This document shows, in pieces, positions 42,153-51,195 of a stretch of DNA of 64,000 nt (the first letter of the stretch is position 1; each line of letters starts with the position of its first letter). The DNA lies in assembly GCF_005222485.1 (NCBI RefSeq), contig NZ_CP029078.1, positions 2,632,001-2,696,000 of the forward strand, in the 5' to 3' direction. The DNA is from Streptomyces griseoviridis. Lineage in GTDB: Bacteria > Actinomycetota > Actinomycetes > Streptomycetales > Streptomycetaceae. Made by a program: the position numbers and the translations under genes. The notes beneath the pieces were generated by a model. It saw only the letters and a program-made list of their open reading frames with translations. It had not been told where the DNA came from and did not search any database.

Positions 42153-45146
42153 TCACGCGCCGTAGAACAGTTCCTCCACGACCGTGCGGGCCCGGCGCGC
42201 GGTGCGGCGGTAGGCGTCCAGCATGTCGCCGACGTGACCGGACCCGTACCCCAAGTACCGTCCGACTGCCGCGAGTTCACGCCCGTCGGTGGGGAAGGTG
42301 TCACCGGCCCTGCCGCGTACGAGCATCACCGCGTTGCGCACCCGGGTGGCCAGCACCCAGGCCTCGTCCAGGGTCTCGGCGTCCTCCGTGGACAGCAGTC
42401 CGGCCGCGCGGGCGGCGGCGAGCGCCTCCCGGGTCCTGGTGGTGCGCAGACCGGGTTCGGCCCAGCCGTGCCGCATCTGGATCAGCTGCACGGTCCACTC
42501 GACGTCCGACAGGCCGCCGGGGCCCAGCTTGGTGTGGAGCTTGGGGTCGGTGCCGCGCGGCAGCCGCTCCGACTCCATGCGCGCCTTCAGCCTGCGGATC
42601 TCCCGCACCGCGTCCTCGCCGAGCCCCTCCGCCGGGTAGCGCAGCGGGGCGATCAGGTCGACGAAGCGGCGCCCGAGGTCCTCGTCGCCCGCCACCGGTT
42701 CGGCGCGCAGCAGGGCCTGCGCCTCCCAGACCAGGGACCAGCGGCGGTAGTAGGCCGCGTAGGAGTTCAACGTCCTCACCAGCGGGCCCGACTTGCCCTC
42801 CGGGCGCAGGTCCGCGTCGATGAGCAGCGGTGGGTCGGCGCTGGGGACCTGGAGCAGCCTGCGCATCTCGGAGACGACCCTGTTGGCGGCGTCGGACGCC
42901 TCCCGCTCGGGGACGCCCTCGCGCGGCTCGTGCACGAAGAGCACGTCGGCGTCGGAGCCGTAGCCCAGCTCGTGGCCGCCGAAGCGGCCCATGCCGATGA
43001 TGGTGAAGCGGGTCGGCAGGGTGTCGCCCCAGCCGGCCCGCACCACCGCGCGCAGGGTCCCGGCGAGGGTGGCCCCCGTCAGGTCGGAGACCGCGGCGCC
43101 GACGACGTCGACCAGGGCGCCCTGGTCCGCCTCGGCCGGCCGGGCGTCGGTGCCGTAGGAGCCGACGATGTCGAGGGCCGCGGTGCGGAACAGCTCCCGG
43201 CGCCGCACCCCGCGGGCCGCGGTGACGCCCTGTTCGGCGTTCTCGGCGCGGCCCGCCGCCGCGAGCGCCTCCTGCTCCAACGGGCCCCGCCCGCGCGGGC
43301 GCAGGCCGCCTCCCGGGCCGTCGCCGAGGAGGGCGACGGCCTCCGGGGCGCGCATCAGCAGGTCGGGGGCGAGCCGTCCGGCGGAGAGCACCCGGGCGAG
43401 GTTCTCGGCGGCGGCGCCCTCGTCCCGCAGCAGCCGCAGGTACCAGGGTGTCTTGCCCAACGCGTCCGACACCTTGCGGAAGTTGAGGAGTCCGGCGTCC
43501 GGGTCGGCGGAGTCCGCGAACCAGCCGAGCAGCACCGGCAGCAGGGTCCGCTGGATCGCCGCCTTGCGGGTGACGCCCGAGGCCAGCGCCTCCAGGTGCC
43601 GCAGCGCCGCCGCCGGGTCGACGTAGCCGAGCGCGACGAGCCGTTCCCGCGCCGCCTTCGGGCTCAACCGCACCTCGCCGGGGGCGAGTTGGGCGGCGGC
43701 GTCGAGCAGCGGGCGGTAGAACAGCTTCTCGTGCAGCCGCCGGACGACGCCCGCGTGCCGCCGCCACTCGCGGTTCAGTTCGGCGACCGGGTCGACGCGC
43801 AGCCCCAACGAGCGCCCTATGCGCCGCTGGTCGGCGTGGTCCTCGGGCACCAGGTGGGTGCGGCGCAGCCGGTAGAGCTGGATGCGGTGTTCCATGGACC
43901 GCAGGAACCGGTAGGCGTCGTCGAGCTGGACGGCGTCGGCCCGCCCCACGTAGCCGCCGGCGGCGAGCGCCTGGAGGGCGTCGAGCGTGGTGCCGCTGCG
44001 CAGCGTCGGGTCGGCCCTGCCGTGCACCAACTGGAGCATCTGGACGGCGAATTCGACGTCCCGCAGTCCGCCGGGGCCGAGTTTCAGCTCGCGGTCGACC
44101 TCGGCGACGGGGATGTTCTCGACGACCCTGCGGCGCATCTTCTGCACGTCGGCGACGAAGTTCTCGCGTTCGGCGGCCTGCCAGACCAGGGGGTCGACGG
44201 CGGCGATGTACTCGGCGCCGAGGTCGAGGTCGCCGGCGACCGGGCGGGCCTTGAGCAGGGCCTGGAACTCCCAGGTCTTCGCCCAGCGCTGGTAGTACGC
44301 GAGGTGGCTGCTGAGGGTGCGCACCAGGGGTCCGTTGCGGCCCTCGGGGCGGAGGTTGGCGTCGACGGGCCAGATGGAGCCCTCGACGGTGGTCTCGGAG
44401 CAGATCCGCATCAGGTGCGCGGCGAGCCGGGTGGCGGCCGGTACCGCCTTCGCCTCGTCGACGCCCTCGACGGCCTCGCCGACGAAGATGACGTCGACGT
44501 CCGAGACGTAGTTCAGTTCGTGGCCGCCGCACTTGCCCATCGCGATCACGGCGAGCCGGCAGAGCGCGGCGTCCTCGGGCGCGGCGGCGGACGCGATGGC
44601 GAGGGCGGCGCGCAGGGTGGCGGTGGCGAGGTCGGCGAGTTCGGCGGCGGTCTGCGGGACGTCGGTGGTGCCGCACACGTCACGGGCGGCGATGGAGAGC
44701 AGGCAGCGGCGGTAGGCGACGCGCAGCGCGACGGGGTCGGCGGCGTCGGCGAGCCCGCGCTCGAACTCCAGCACGCCGGGGTGGAGGTCGCTGGGCTCGT
44801 AGGTGACGAGGACCTCCCAGTCGCGCGGATGCCGGGTGAGGTGGTCGGCGAGGGCGGCGGAGGCGCCGAGGACGCCGAGCAGGCGGTCGCGCAGCGGTTT
44901 GGCCGCTATGACCGTGTCGAGGAGTTCCCTGCGGTCGGGGCCGGGCTGCGCCTCCAGGAGCCGGACCAGGCCGAGCAGGGCGAGATCGGGATCGGCGGTG
45001 GCACCGAGTGCCTCAAGGAGCACCGGGTCGTCGCGGACGCCGGCCAGCTCGACGCTGTCCAGCAGGCGTTCGGCGGCGGACGGGTCGGTGAAACCGTGCC
45101 GAAGCAGCCGCGTGAAGGTACTGCTCCTGCGCCCCGGCGCCGTCAT
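42153..45146 (-). CDS. glnE: Bifunctional glutamine synthetase adenylyltransferase/deadenylase GlnE
   Basis: The 997-residue enzyme contains two nucleotidyltransferase domains. The N-terminal deadenylylase half has GKCGGHELNYVSDVDVIFV near residue 205, and the C-terminal adenylylase half has GMGRFGGHELGYGSDADVLFVHE near 720, both with the G-x-E..D-x-D metal-binding pattern. It adds and removes AMP on Y397 of the GlnA encoded at 6217, controlling GSI activity. AGGAGGG precedes the ATG at 45146. In Streptomyces glnE is encoded apart from glnA, as here. Confidence 0.97.
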   Translation of the reverse strand: MTAPGRRSSTFTRLLRHGFTDPSAAERLLDSVELAGVRDDPVLLEALGATADPDLALLGLVRLLEAQPGPDRRELLDTVIAAKPLRDRLLGVLGASAALADHLTRHPRDWEVLVTYEPSDLHPGVLEFERGLADAADPVALRVAYRRCLLSIAARDVCGTTDVPQTAAELADLATATLRAALAIASAAAPEDAALCRLAVIAMGKCGGHELNYVSDVDVIFVGEAVEGVDEAKAVPAATRLAAHLMRICSETTVEGSIWPVDANLRPEGRNGPLVRTLSSHLAYYQRWAKTWEFQALLKARPVAGDLDLGAEYIAAVDPLVWQAAERENFVADVQKMRRRVVENIPVAEVDRELKLGPGGLRDVEFAVQMLQLVHGRADPTLRSGTTLDALQALAAGGYVGRADAVQLDDAYRFLRSMEHRIQLYRLRRTHLVPEDHADQRRIGRSLGLRVDPVAELNREWRRHAGVVRRLHEKLFYRPLLDAAAQLAPGEVRLSPKAARERLVALGYVDPAAALRHLEALASGVTRKAAIQRTLLPVLLGWFADSADPDAGLLNFRKVSDALGKTPWYLRLLRDEGAAAENLARVLSAGRLAPDLLMRAPEAVALLGDGPGGGLRPRGRGPLEQEALAAAGRAENAEQGVTAARGVRRRELFRTAALDIVGSYGTDARPAEADQGALVDVVGAAVSDLTGATLAGTLRAVVRAGWGDTLPTRFTIIGMGRFGGHELGYGSDADVLFVHEPREGVPEREASDAANRVVSEMRRLLQVPSADPPLLIDADLRPEGKSGPLVRTLNSYAAYYRRWSLVWEAQALLRAEPVAGDEDLGRRFVDLIAPLRYPAEGLGEDAVREIRRLKARMESERLPRGTDPKLHTKLGPGGLSDVEWTVQLIQMRHGWAEPGLRTTRTREALAAARAAGLLSTEDAETLDEAWVLATRVRNAVMLVRGRAGDTFPTDGRELAAVGRYLGYGSGHVGDMLDAYRRTARRARTVVEELFYGA

Positions 45147-45544
45147 CGCGGCCCTCCTGTCGGATCAAGGTCGTACGGGACGAGCCTAATGGCTGAGCTG
45201 GGGGGAGGCGCTGGGCAGGTGGGGGCAGGTCGGGTGGGGGCAGGTGGGGCGGCGGTGGTCGCGGTTGCGTTGCCGGGTGCGGGTGGGCGGGGGCCGGCCG
45301 CGCGGTTCCCGGCGCCCCTCAGGAGGTGGTCGCACGGTTCCCCGCCCCTCAGAGGGCGGAGGTCGGCGTTGGCCGCGCCCCTCAGAGGGCGGAGGTCGGC
45401 GTTGGCCGCGCCCCTCAGGGGGCGGAGGTCGGCGTTCATCAGGGGTTCATGTGGCGGGTTGGCGGGGGTCGGGTGCGGGCATGTTGGCGTGTGCATGCTC
45501 AGTCCGCACCGCCAACCCCGTCCCACCCCCCTCCGGAGGTTGAT
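45147..45544. repeat. Intergenic region with 33-bp tandem repeat
   Basis: Three units of about 33 bases (CGCCCCTCAGAGGGCGGAGG plus TCGGCGTTGGC) occupy about 45343-45436, each containing a small GCCC..GGGC hairpin. GGTTCC-CGGCGCCCCTC elements just upstream match a common Streptomyces intergenic repeat. It precedes the phosphoesterase gene and contains no supported gene. Confidence 0.7.
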
Positions 45545-46435
45545 GTGTCCGGCACTCCCGTGTTCCGCCGCGGCCGAACGGCCATGGCGTCCGCGCTCGC
45601 CTTCACGGCCGCCGCCGTCGGCCTGTGGACCGGACTCGGCGGCTCCCCGTCCGCGTCCGCCGCGGCCGGCGTACCCACCCCCGATCACGTGGTCGTCGTG
45701 GTCTTCGAGAACCACGCCTACAGCCAGGTCATCGGCTCGTCGAGCGCCCCCTACATCAACACCCTCACGTCGGGCGGCGCCAACCTCACCCAGGCGTACG
45801 CCGAGACCCACCCGAGCCAGCCCAACTACTTCGCCCTGTTCTCCGGCTCCACCCAGGGCGTCACCGACGACAGCTGCTACACGCCCGGCTTCTCCTCGGC
45901 CGCCAACCTCGCCTCCGAGGTGATCGCCGCCGGGGGGAGCTGGGCCAGCTACAACGAGACCCTGCCGAGCCAGGGCTCGACCACGTGCAGCAGCGGCAAC
46001 TACGCGCGCAAGCACAACCCGTGGTTCGGCTTCAGCAACGTGCCGACCTCCACGGCCCGCACGTTCGCGCAGTTCCCCACCGACTACACCACCCTCCCCG
46101 ACATCTCCTTCGTCATCCCCGACCTCTGCGGCGACATGCACGACTGCTCGGTGTCGACCGGTGACACCTGGCTGAAGAACAAGCTCGGCGCGTACGCGAC
46201 CTGGGCGAAGACCCACAACAGCCTCCTCGTCGTCACCTTCGACGAGGACAACCGCCTCAGCGGCAACCGCATCCCGACGGTCCTGTACGGGCAGCCGGTC
46301 ACCGCGGGATCGTCGAGCGCCACCACGTACAACCACTACGACCTGCTGCGCACCCTGGAGGACAGCCAGGGCCTCGGCGCGCACGCGGGCAACGCGGCGT
46401 CCGCGCGGGACATCACCGGGATCTGGACGTCCTGA
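45545..46435 (+). CDS. Secreted phosphoesterase family protein (PF04185-like)
   Basis: The GTG at 45545 follows GGAGG. The 296-residue product has a signal peptide (ALAFTAAAVGLWTGLGGSPSASAAA) and the alkaline-phosphatase-superfamily block PDHVVVVVFENHAYSQVIGSSSAPYINTL, then TQAYAETHPSQPNYFALFSG and LLVVTFDEDNRLSG near the C-terminus. It is predicted to be exported and to cleave phosphomonoester or phospholipid substrates. The following MFS gene starts 1 base after its stop, so the two are one transcript. Confidence 0.9.
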   Translation: MSGTPVFRRGRTAMASALAFTAAAVGLWTGLGGSPSASAAAGVPTPDHVVVVVFENHAYSQVIGSSSAPYINTLTSGGANLTQAYAETHPSQPNYFALFSGSTQGVTDDSCYTPGFSSAANLASEVIAAGGSWASYNETLPSQGSTTCSSGNYARKHNPWFGFSNVPTSTARTFAQFPTDYTTLPDISFVIPDLCGDMHDCSVSTGDTWLKNKLGAYATWAKTHNSLLVVTFDEDNRLSGNRIPTVLYGQPVTAGSSSATTYNHYDLLRTLEDSQGLGAHAGNAASARDITGIWTS

Positions 46436-46436
46436 C

Positions 46437-47729
46437 ATGTACGTAGCGGACAGCCGGGCGGGAACGCCGGCGTCCGCGGAGCACGCCGCCCGGCCCACCC
46501 GCGCCGGGCGGCGGCGCACCGCGCTCGCCCCCACCGTCCTCGCCCTCGGCACGGTCAGCCTGGTCACCGACGTCTCGTCCGAGATGGTCACGGCGGTGCT
46601 GCCGCTGTACCTGGTGGCGGGCCTCGGCCTGTCCCCGCTGGGCTTCGGGCTCCTGGACGGCGTCTACAACGGCTTCTCGGCGCTGGTCAGACTGGTCGGA
46701 GGGCATCTGGCCGACCGGGGCGGCGGCCGGCACAAGTGGGTGGCCGGCCTCGGCTACGGCATCTCGGCGGCCTGCAAACCGTTGCTGCTGCTCGTCCACA
46801 CGCTCACCCCGATCGGCCTGGTCCTGGCGGCCGACCGCACCGGCAAGGGGCTGCGCACCGCGCCGAGGGACGCGCTGATCTCGCTGTCCAGCACGCCGGA
46901 GACCCGGGGCCGCGCCTTCGGGACGCACCGCGCGATGGACACGGCGGGCGCGCTGCTCGGCCCGCTCGCCGCGTTCCTGATCCTGCGGGCGACGGTGGAC
47001 GGCTACGACGCCGTGTTCACGGTGAGCTTCTGCGTGGCGGTCCTCGGCGTCCTGATCCTGGTCCTGTTCGTACCGGCGACCGGGCCCGAGGCACCACCCC
47101 GCCCCGCGCCCGGGTCGGCTCCCGCTCCCGACCGCCCCACCCTCCGGGCGGCCCTCGCCCTGCTGCGCCGCCGCGACCTGCGCCGCCTCACGGTCTGCGC
47201 GCTGCTGCTGGGACTCGCCACGGTCAGCGACTCCTTCGTCTACCTGCTCCTCCAGCGCCGGCTCGGCGTCCCCGACCGCTGGTTCGCGCTGCTCCCGCTG
47301 GGCACGGCCGCCGCGTTCCTGCTGCTCGCGCTGCCGCTCGGCCGGCTCGCGGACCGCTGGGGCCGGCGCCGGGTCTTCCTCGCGGGCCACGCGGCCCTGC
47401 TGCTGGTGTACGGGCTGCTGCTGACGTCGTGGCACGGCGCCGCGCTGCCGTACGCGGTGCTGGCGCTGCACGGCACGTTCTACGCGGCGACCGACGGGGT
47501 GCTGATGGCGGCGGCCTCCGACAGCGTGCCCGAGGCGCTGCGCTCGTCGGGCCTCGCGCTGGTGCAGACCGGCCAGGCGCTGGCCCGTTTCGCCTGCTCA
47601 CTGGCGTTCGGCGCGGCCTGGACGTGGTGGGGCGACCGGACGGCGCTGACGCTGTCCACGGCGGCGCTCGCACTCTGCGCGACGTACGCCCTCACCGCGC
47701 TGGGCCCGGCCCGGCAGCCCGGGTCATGA
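46437..47729 (+). CDS. MFS transporter
   Basis: The 430-residue protein has the usual 12-helix pattern in two halves (SLVTDVSSEMVTAVLPLYLVAGLG; AGLGYGISAACKPLLLLVHTLTPIGLVLAADRTGKGLRTAPRDALI, a motif A-like loop; SFCVAVLGVLILVLF; ALLLGLATVSDSFVYLL; PLGTAAAFLLLALPLGRLADRWGRRRVFLAG). The D-x-x-G-R-G/K pattern resembles the DHA1-type MFS; substrate unknown. ATG at 46437 immediately follows the phosphoesterase stop, implying joint expression and possibly uptake or export of its product. Confidence 0.92.
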   Translation: MYVADSRAGTPASAEHAARPTRAGRRRTALAPTVLALGTVSLVTDVSSEMVTAVLPLYLVAGLGLSPLGFGLLDGVYNGFSALVRLVGGHLADRGGGRHKWVAGLGYGISAACKPLLLLVHTLTPIGLVLAADRTGKGLRTAPRDALISLSSTPETRGRAFGTHRAMDTAGALLGPLAAFLILRATVDGYDAVFTVSFCVAVLGVLILVLFVPATGPEAPPRPAPGSAPAPDRPTLRAALALLRRRDLRRLTVCALLLGLATVSDSFVYLLLQRRLGVPDRWFALLPLGTAAAFLLLALPLGRLADRWGRRRVFLAGHAALLLVYGLLLTSWHGAALPYAVLALHGTFYAATDGVLMAAASDSVPEALRSSGLALVQTGQALARFACSLAFGAAWTWWGDRTALTLSTAALALCATYALTALGPARQPGS

Positions 47730-47766
47730 CCGCCCCGCCCCTCCCCACCGCCCGGAAGGCCCTGTC

Positions 47767-48792
47767 ATGACCCTCACGCTCCGCTCCCGTGTCCTGATCC
47801 TGACGGCGGCGCTGGCCGCGCTCACGGCGATCGCGCTGGCGGCCGTGGTGCACGCGTCGGCGCGGGCGGAGCGGCGCGACCGGGTCCAGTCGGGCGGCCC
47901 GCAGGTGACACCGGGCCCGGTCACGCTGGATTCCCCCGGCGCCCTCGTCTTCCGCAACCTGGCGTGGGGCCCGCACCGCGACGAGCTGACGACGGTCCCG
48001 GCCGCCGCGCCCGCCGGTCCGCGCACCGCGTCGGGCGTGAAGTGCCTGCGCTTCCACGCGGCGGCGGGCACCGGGGTCTGCCTCCAGGCGGTCCACGGAC
48101 CGGTCTCGGACAGCTACCGCGCCCTGATCCTGGACACGCGCCTCAAGGAACGCGCGCGCTACGACGTGCCGGGCATCCCGTCCAGGGCCCGGGTCTCCCC
48201 CACCGGCCACTACGCGGCGTGGACGGCGTTCGTGGGCGGTGACTCGTACGCGGGTGCGAACTTCTCCACGCGCACCGCGCTGGTCGACGTCCGCTCGGGC
48301 CGCCTCACGCCGTCCCTCGAGGCGTTCCGCGTCGTCAAGGACGGCCGCGCCTACCACGCGGCGGACGTCAACTTCTGGGGCGTGACGTTCGCGTCGGACG
48401 ACCGCACCTTCTACGCGACGCTGGCCACCAAGGGCCGCACCCATCTGGTCAGGGGCGATCTGCGCACCCGCACCCTGACCACCCTGCACGCGAACGTGGA
48501 GTGCCCGTCCCTCTCCCCCGACGGCAGCAGGGTCGCGTACAAGAAACGCGTGCCCGGCCTCCCGGAGGACGCGCCCTGGCGCCTGTACGTCCTCGACCTC
48601 ACCACGATGCGCGAGACGCCCCTGGCGGAGCCCCGCAGCGTCGACGACCAGGCGACCTGGAAGGACGAGCGCACTCTGGTCTACGCCCTGCCGGGCGACT
48701 ACGGGGCCGACCTGTACGAGGTCCCGGCGGACGGCACGGGAACACCGCGACGCGTCACCACCGCGGCGGTGTCCCCCGCGTACCCGCGCTGA
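47767..48792 (+). CDS. Membrane-anchored TolB-like beta-propeller protein
   Basis: The 341-residue protein has an N-terminal membrane anchor (SRVLILTAALAALTAIALAAVVHA) and an extracellular part with repeated PD40-type strands: RARVSPTGHYAAWTAFV, DVNFWGVTFASDDRTFYATLA, VECPSLSPDGSRVAYKKR and RLYVLDLTTMRETPLAE. Two Cys (KCLRF; GVCLQ) may bridge. It looks like a TolB-type propeller that scaffolds or senses at the cell surface. It continues the direction of the phosphoesterase/MFS genes. Its 3' end is 3 bases from the convergent GS-like gene. Confidence 0.82.
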   Translation: MTLTLRSRVLILTAALAALTAIALAAVVHASARAERRDRVQSGGPQVTPGPVTLDSPGALVFRNLAWGPHRDELTTVPAAAPAGPRTASGVKCLRFHAAAGTGVCLQAVHGPVSDSYRALILDTRLKERARYDVPGIPSRARVSPTGHYAAWTAFVGGDSYAGANFSTRTALVDVRSGRLTPSLEAFRVVKDGRAYHAADVNFWGVTFASDDRTFYATLATKGRTHLVRGDLRTRTLTTLHANVECPSLSPDGSRVAYKKRVPGLPEDAPWRLYVLDLTTMRETPLAEPRSVDDQATWKDERTLVYALPGDYGADLYEVPADGTGTPRRVTTAAVSPAYPR

Positions 48793-48795
48793 CGC

Positions 48796-50157
48796 CTACA
48801 GCACCGGCAGGTTCTTCCGCAGCTCGAACGCCGTGACCTCGCTGCGGTACTCCTCCCACTCGCTCTTCTTGTTGCGCAGGAAGAAGTCGAAAACGTGCTC
48901 GCCCAGGGTCTCCGCGACCAGGTCGCTGCGCTCCATCAGGGTGAGGGCCTCGCCGAGGTTCTGCGGGAGGGGTTCGATGCCCATCGCGCGGCGTTCGGCG
49001 TCCGATAGGGCCCAGACGTCGTCCTCGGCGCCGGGCGGAAGCTCGTAGCCCTCCTCGATGCCCTTGAGCCCCGCGGCCAGCAGCACCGCGTAGGACAGGT
49101 ACGGGTTGGCGCCGGAGTCGAGGGAGCGGACCTCGACGCGGGCCGAGCCGGTCTTGCCGGGCTTGTACATCGGGACCCGGACCAGGGCGCTGCGGTTGTT
49201 GTGGCCCCAGCAGATGTACGAGGGGGCCTCGCCGCCGGCGCCCGCCGTGCGCTCCGAGCCGCCCCAGATGCGCTTGTAGGAGTTGACCCACTGGTTGGTG
49301 ACCGCGGAGATCTCCGCCGCGTGCCGCAGCAGGCCGGCGATGAAGGAGCGGCCGACCTTGGAGAGCTGGTACTCGGAGCCCGACTCGTAGAACGCGTTGC
49401 GGTCGCCCTCGAAGAGGGAGAGGTGGGTGTGCATGCCGCTGCCGGGGTGCTCGGAGAACGGCTTCGGCATGAAGGTGGCCTGTACGCCCTGCTCCAGCGC
49501 CACCTGCTTCATGACCAGGCGGAACGTCATGATGTTGTCGGCGGTGGAGAGCGCGTCGGCGTACCGCAGGTCGATCTCCTGCTGGCCGGGGGCGCCCTCG
49601 TGGTGGGAGAACTCGACCGAGATGCCCATCGACTCCAGCATGGTGATCGCCTGGCGGCGGAAGTCCATGCCGATGTTCTGCGGGGTGTGGTCGAAGTAGC
49701 CGGAGTTGTCGGCCGGGGTGGGCCGGGAGCCGTCCAGCGGGCGGTCCTTCAGCAGGAAGAACTCGATCTCGGGGTGGGTGTAGAAGGTGAAGCCGAGGTC
49801 GGAGCCGCGGGTGAGGGCCCGCTTGAGGACGTAGCGGGGGTCGGCGAAGGACGGCGAGCCGTCCGGCATGAGGATGTCGCAGAACATCCGGGCGGTGCCG
49901 GGTGCCTCGGCGCGCCAGGGCAGGATCTGGAAGGTGGACGGGTCCGGCTTGGCGATCATGTCGGACTCGTAGACCCGGGCGAAGCCCTCGATCGCCGAGC
50001 CGTCGAAGCCGATCCCCTCGTCGAAGGCCTGTTCCAGCTCGGCCGGGGCCACCGCTACGGACTTGAGGAAGCCCAGCACGTCCGTGAACCACAGACGTAC
50101 GAACCGGATGTCGCGTTCCTCCAAGGTCCGGAGCACGAACTCCTGCTGCTTGTCCAT
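48796..50157 (-). CDS. glnA2: Glutamine synthetase-like protein (GlnA2 type)
   Basis: This 453-residue protein (start ATG 50157, MDKQQEFVLRTLEERDIRF; an ATG at 50172 adds 5 residues) keeps the GS fold: FDGSAIEGFARVYESDM, HPEIEFFLLKDR, GAPGQQEIDLRYADALSTADN, ATFMPKPFSEHPGSGMHTHLSL and SLDSGANPYLSYAVLLAAGLKG. The adenylylation Tyr is replaced: the loop reads DDVWALSDAE with W382. From memory, the S. coelicolor enzyme at the matching locus is a gamma-glutamylpolyamine synthetase rather than a normal GS. It would then link polyamine use to nitrogen supply. No GlnR site is obvious upstream. Confidence 0.9.
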   Translation of the reverse strand: MDKQQEFVLRTLEERDIRFVRLWFTDVLGFLKSVAVAPAELEQAFDEGIGFDGSAIEGFARVYESDMIAKPDPSTFQILPWRAEAPGTARMFCDILMPDGSPSFADPRYVLKRALTRGSDLGFTFYTHPEIEFFLLKDRPLDGSRPTPADNSGYFDHTPQNIGMDFRRQAITMLESMGISVEFSHHEGAPGQQEIDLRYADALSTADNIMTFRLVMKQVALEQGVQATFMPKPFSEHPGSGMHTHLSLFEGDRNAFYESGSEYQLSKVGRSFIAGLLRHAAEISAVTNQWVNSYKRIWGGSERTAGAGGEAPSYICWGHNNRSALVRVPMYKPGKTGSARVEVRSLDSGANPYLSYAVLLAAGLKGIEEGYELPPGAEDDVWALSDAERRAMGIEPLPQNLGEALTLMERSDLVAETLGEHVFDFFLRNKKSEWEEYRSEVTAFELRKNLPVL

Positions 50158-50172
50158 CTTCCGCTTCCCCAT

Positions 50173-50526
50173 CCTTGCTGGTCAGGCCGCCTGTCTCCCG
50201 TACCACGGGAAGGCGGTCGGGCACCAGAGCATCCCACCACATCACCATTTCATGCGCGTTGCCGACCATGATCCGGAAGCCGGCCCCGGTGTGAACGCCT
50301 CGGGTCCGGCGGGTGTACCGCTCCACAGCCCATAGTGCCTGCTCGCACCCACGTACGTAATGCCCGGCCCGGTGGGCGGCGAACGCGGGAGCGGGGCGGG
50401 GCGTGAACCTGTGCGCGACACGCACAGGAGTTCTGGTCAATCCCGCGTCCCGGCTACGAGTGCCGCCATCATTCCCCTTACGATCAGTTGACCCGACCGG
50501 CCCCTTTCCCCAGAAGGACACACCTC
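50173..50526. other. Divergent intergenic region
   Basis: About 350 bases lie between the divergent glnA2 and DUF3105 genes. Upstream of DUF3105 an AT-richer patch (TTACGAT near 50478) and TTGACC may hold its promoter. No gene is supported. Confidence 0.4.
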
Positions 50527-51195
50527 ATGGGTTCCGCCAAGGCCAAGAACAGCAGCAACGCGGCGCGCAAGGCGCGTATAGAGGAGATGCGGCGGGCCGA
50601 CCAGGCCCGGGAGCGGCGCAACCGGGTCCTGGCGATCGGCGGGAGCGTGGTGGCCGTCGCGGCGCTGGTCGTCGGCGTGGTCCTCGTCGTGCAGTCCCAG
50701 GACGACGGCGGCGGCGCGACGACCGACGCCAAGACCGAGGGGCACTTCACGACCGGCGCCGACGGGGTGAAGACCTGGAAGGGCACGCTGGGCCGGACGC
50801 ACGTCACCAAGACGGTGCACTACCCGACCGAGCCGCCGGTCGGCGGTGACCACAACCAGGTCTGGATGAACTGCAACGGCGACGTCTACACCAAGCCGCT
50901 GAACAACATGAACGCGGTGCACTCGCTCGAGCACGGCTCGGTGTGGGTGACGTACACCGACAAGGCGGCGAAGGCGGACGTCGAGGCGCTGGCGGCGAAG
51001 GTGCGGAAGACGCCGTACACCCTGATGAGCCCGGACGACAAGCAGGCCGACCCGATCATGCTGACGGCCTGGGGTCACCAGCGGACGGTCAAGAGCGCGA
51101 GCGACCCGGACGTCGCCTCGTTCTTCGAGAAGTTCGTGCAGGGCGAGCAGACGCCCGAGCCGGGTGCCGCCTGCACGGGAGGGCTCTCCCAGTGA
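50527..51195 (+). CDS. DUF3105 family membrane-anchored protein
   Basis: The 222-residue protein has a basic cytoplasmic start (MGSAKAKNSSNAARKARIEEMRRADQARERRNR), one membrane helix (VLAIGGSVVAVAALVVGVVLVV) and an extracytoplasmic domain with HYPTEPPVGGDHNQVWMNCNGDVYTKPLNNMNAVHSLEHGSVWVTY, the DUF3105 core with conserved His and Cys. AAGGACA precedes the ATG. The following DUF305 gene overlaps by 4 bases (GTGA), so they form an operon. Function unknown; a metal-related role is often suspected for the DUF305 partner. Confidence 0.92.
   Translation: MGSAKAKNSSNAARKARIEEMRRADQARERRNRVLAIGGSVVAVAALVVGVVLVVQSQDDGGGATTDAKTEGHFTTGADGVKTWKGTLGRTHVTKTVHYPTEPPVGGDHNQVWMNCNGDVYTKPLNNMNAVHSLEHGSVWVTYTDKAAKADVEALAAKVRKTPYTLMSPDDKQADPIMLTAWGHQRTVKSASDPDVASFFEKFVQGEQTPEPGAACTGGLSQ

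Noticed and set aside
42234..45923. Long plus-strand open frame opposite glnE
   Set aside because: Shadow of glnE: no start context, Gly/Ala/Arg-rich composition, and it runs through the intergenic repeats.
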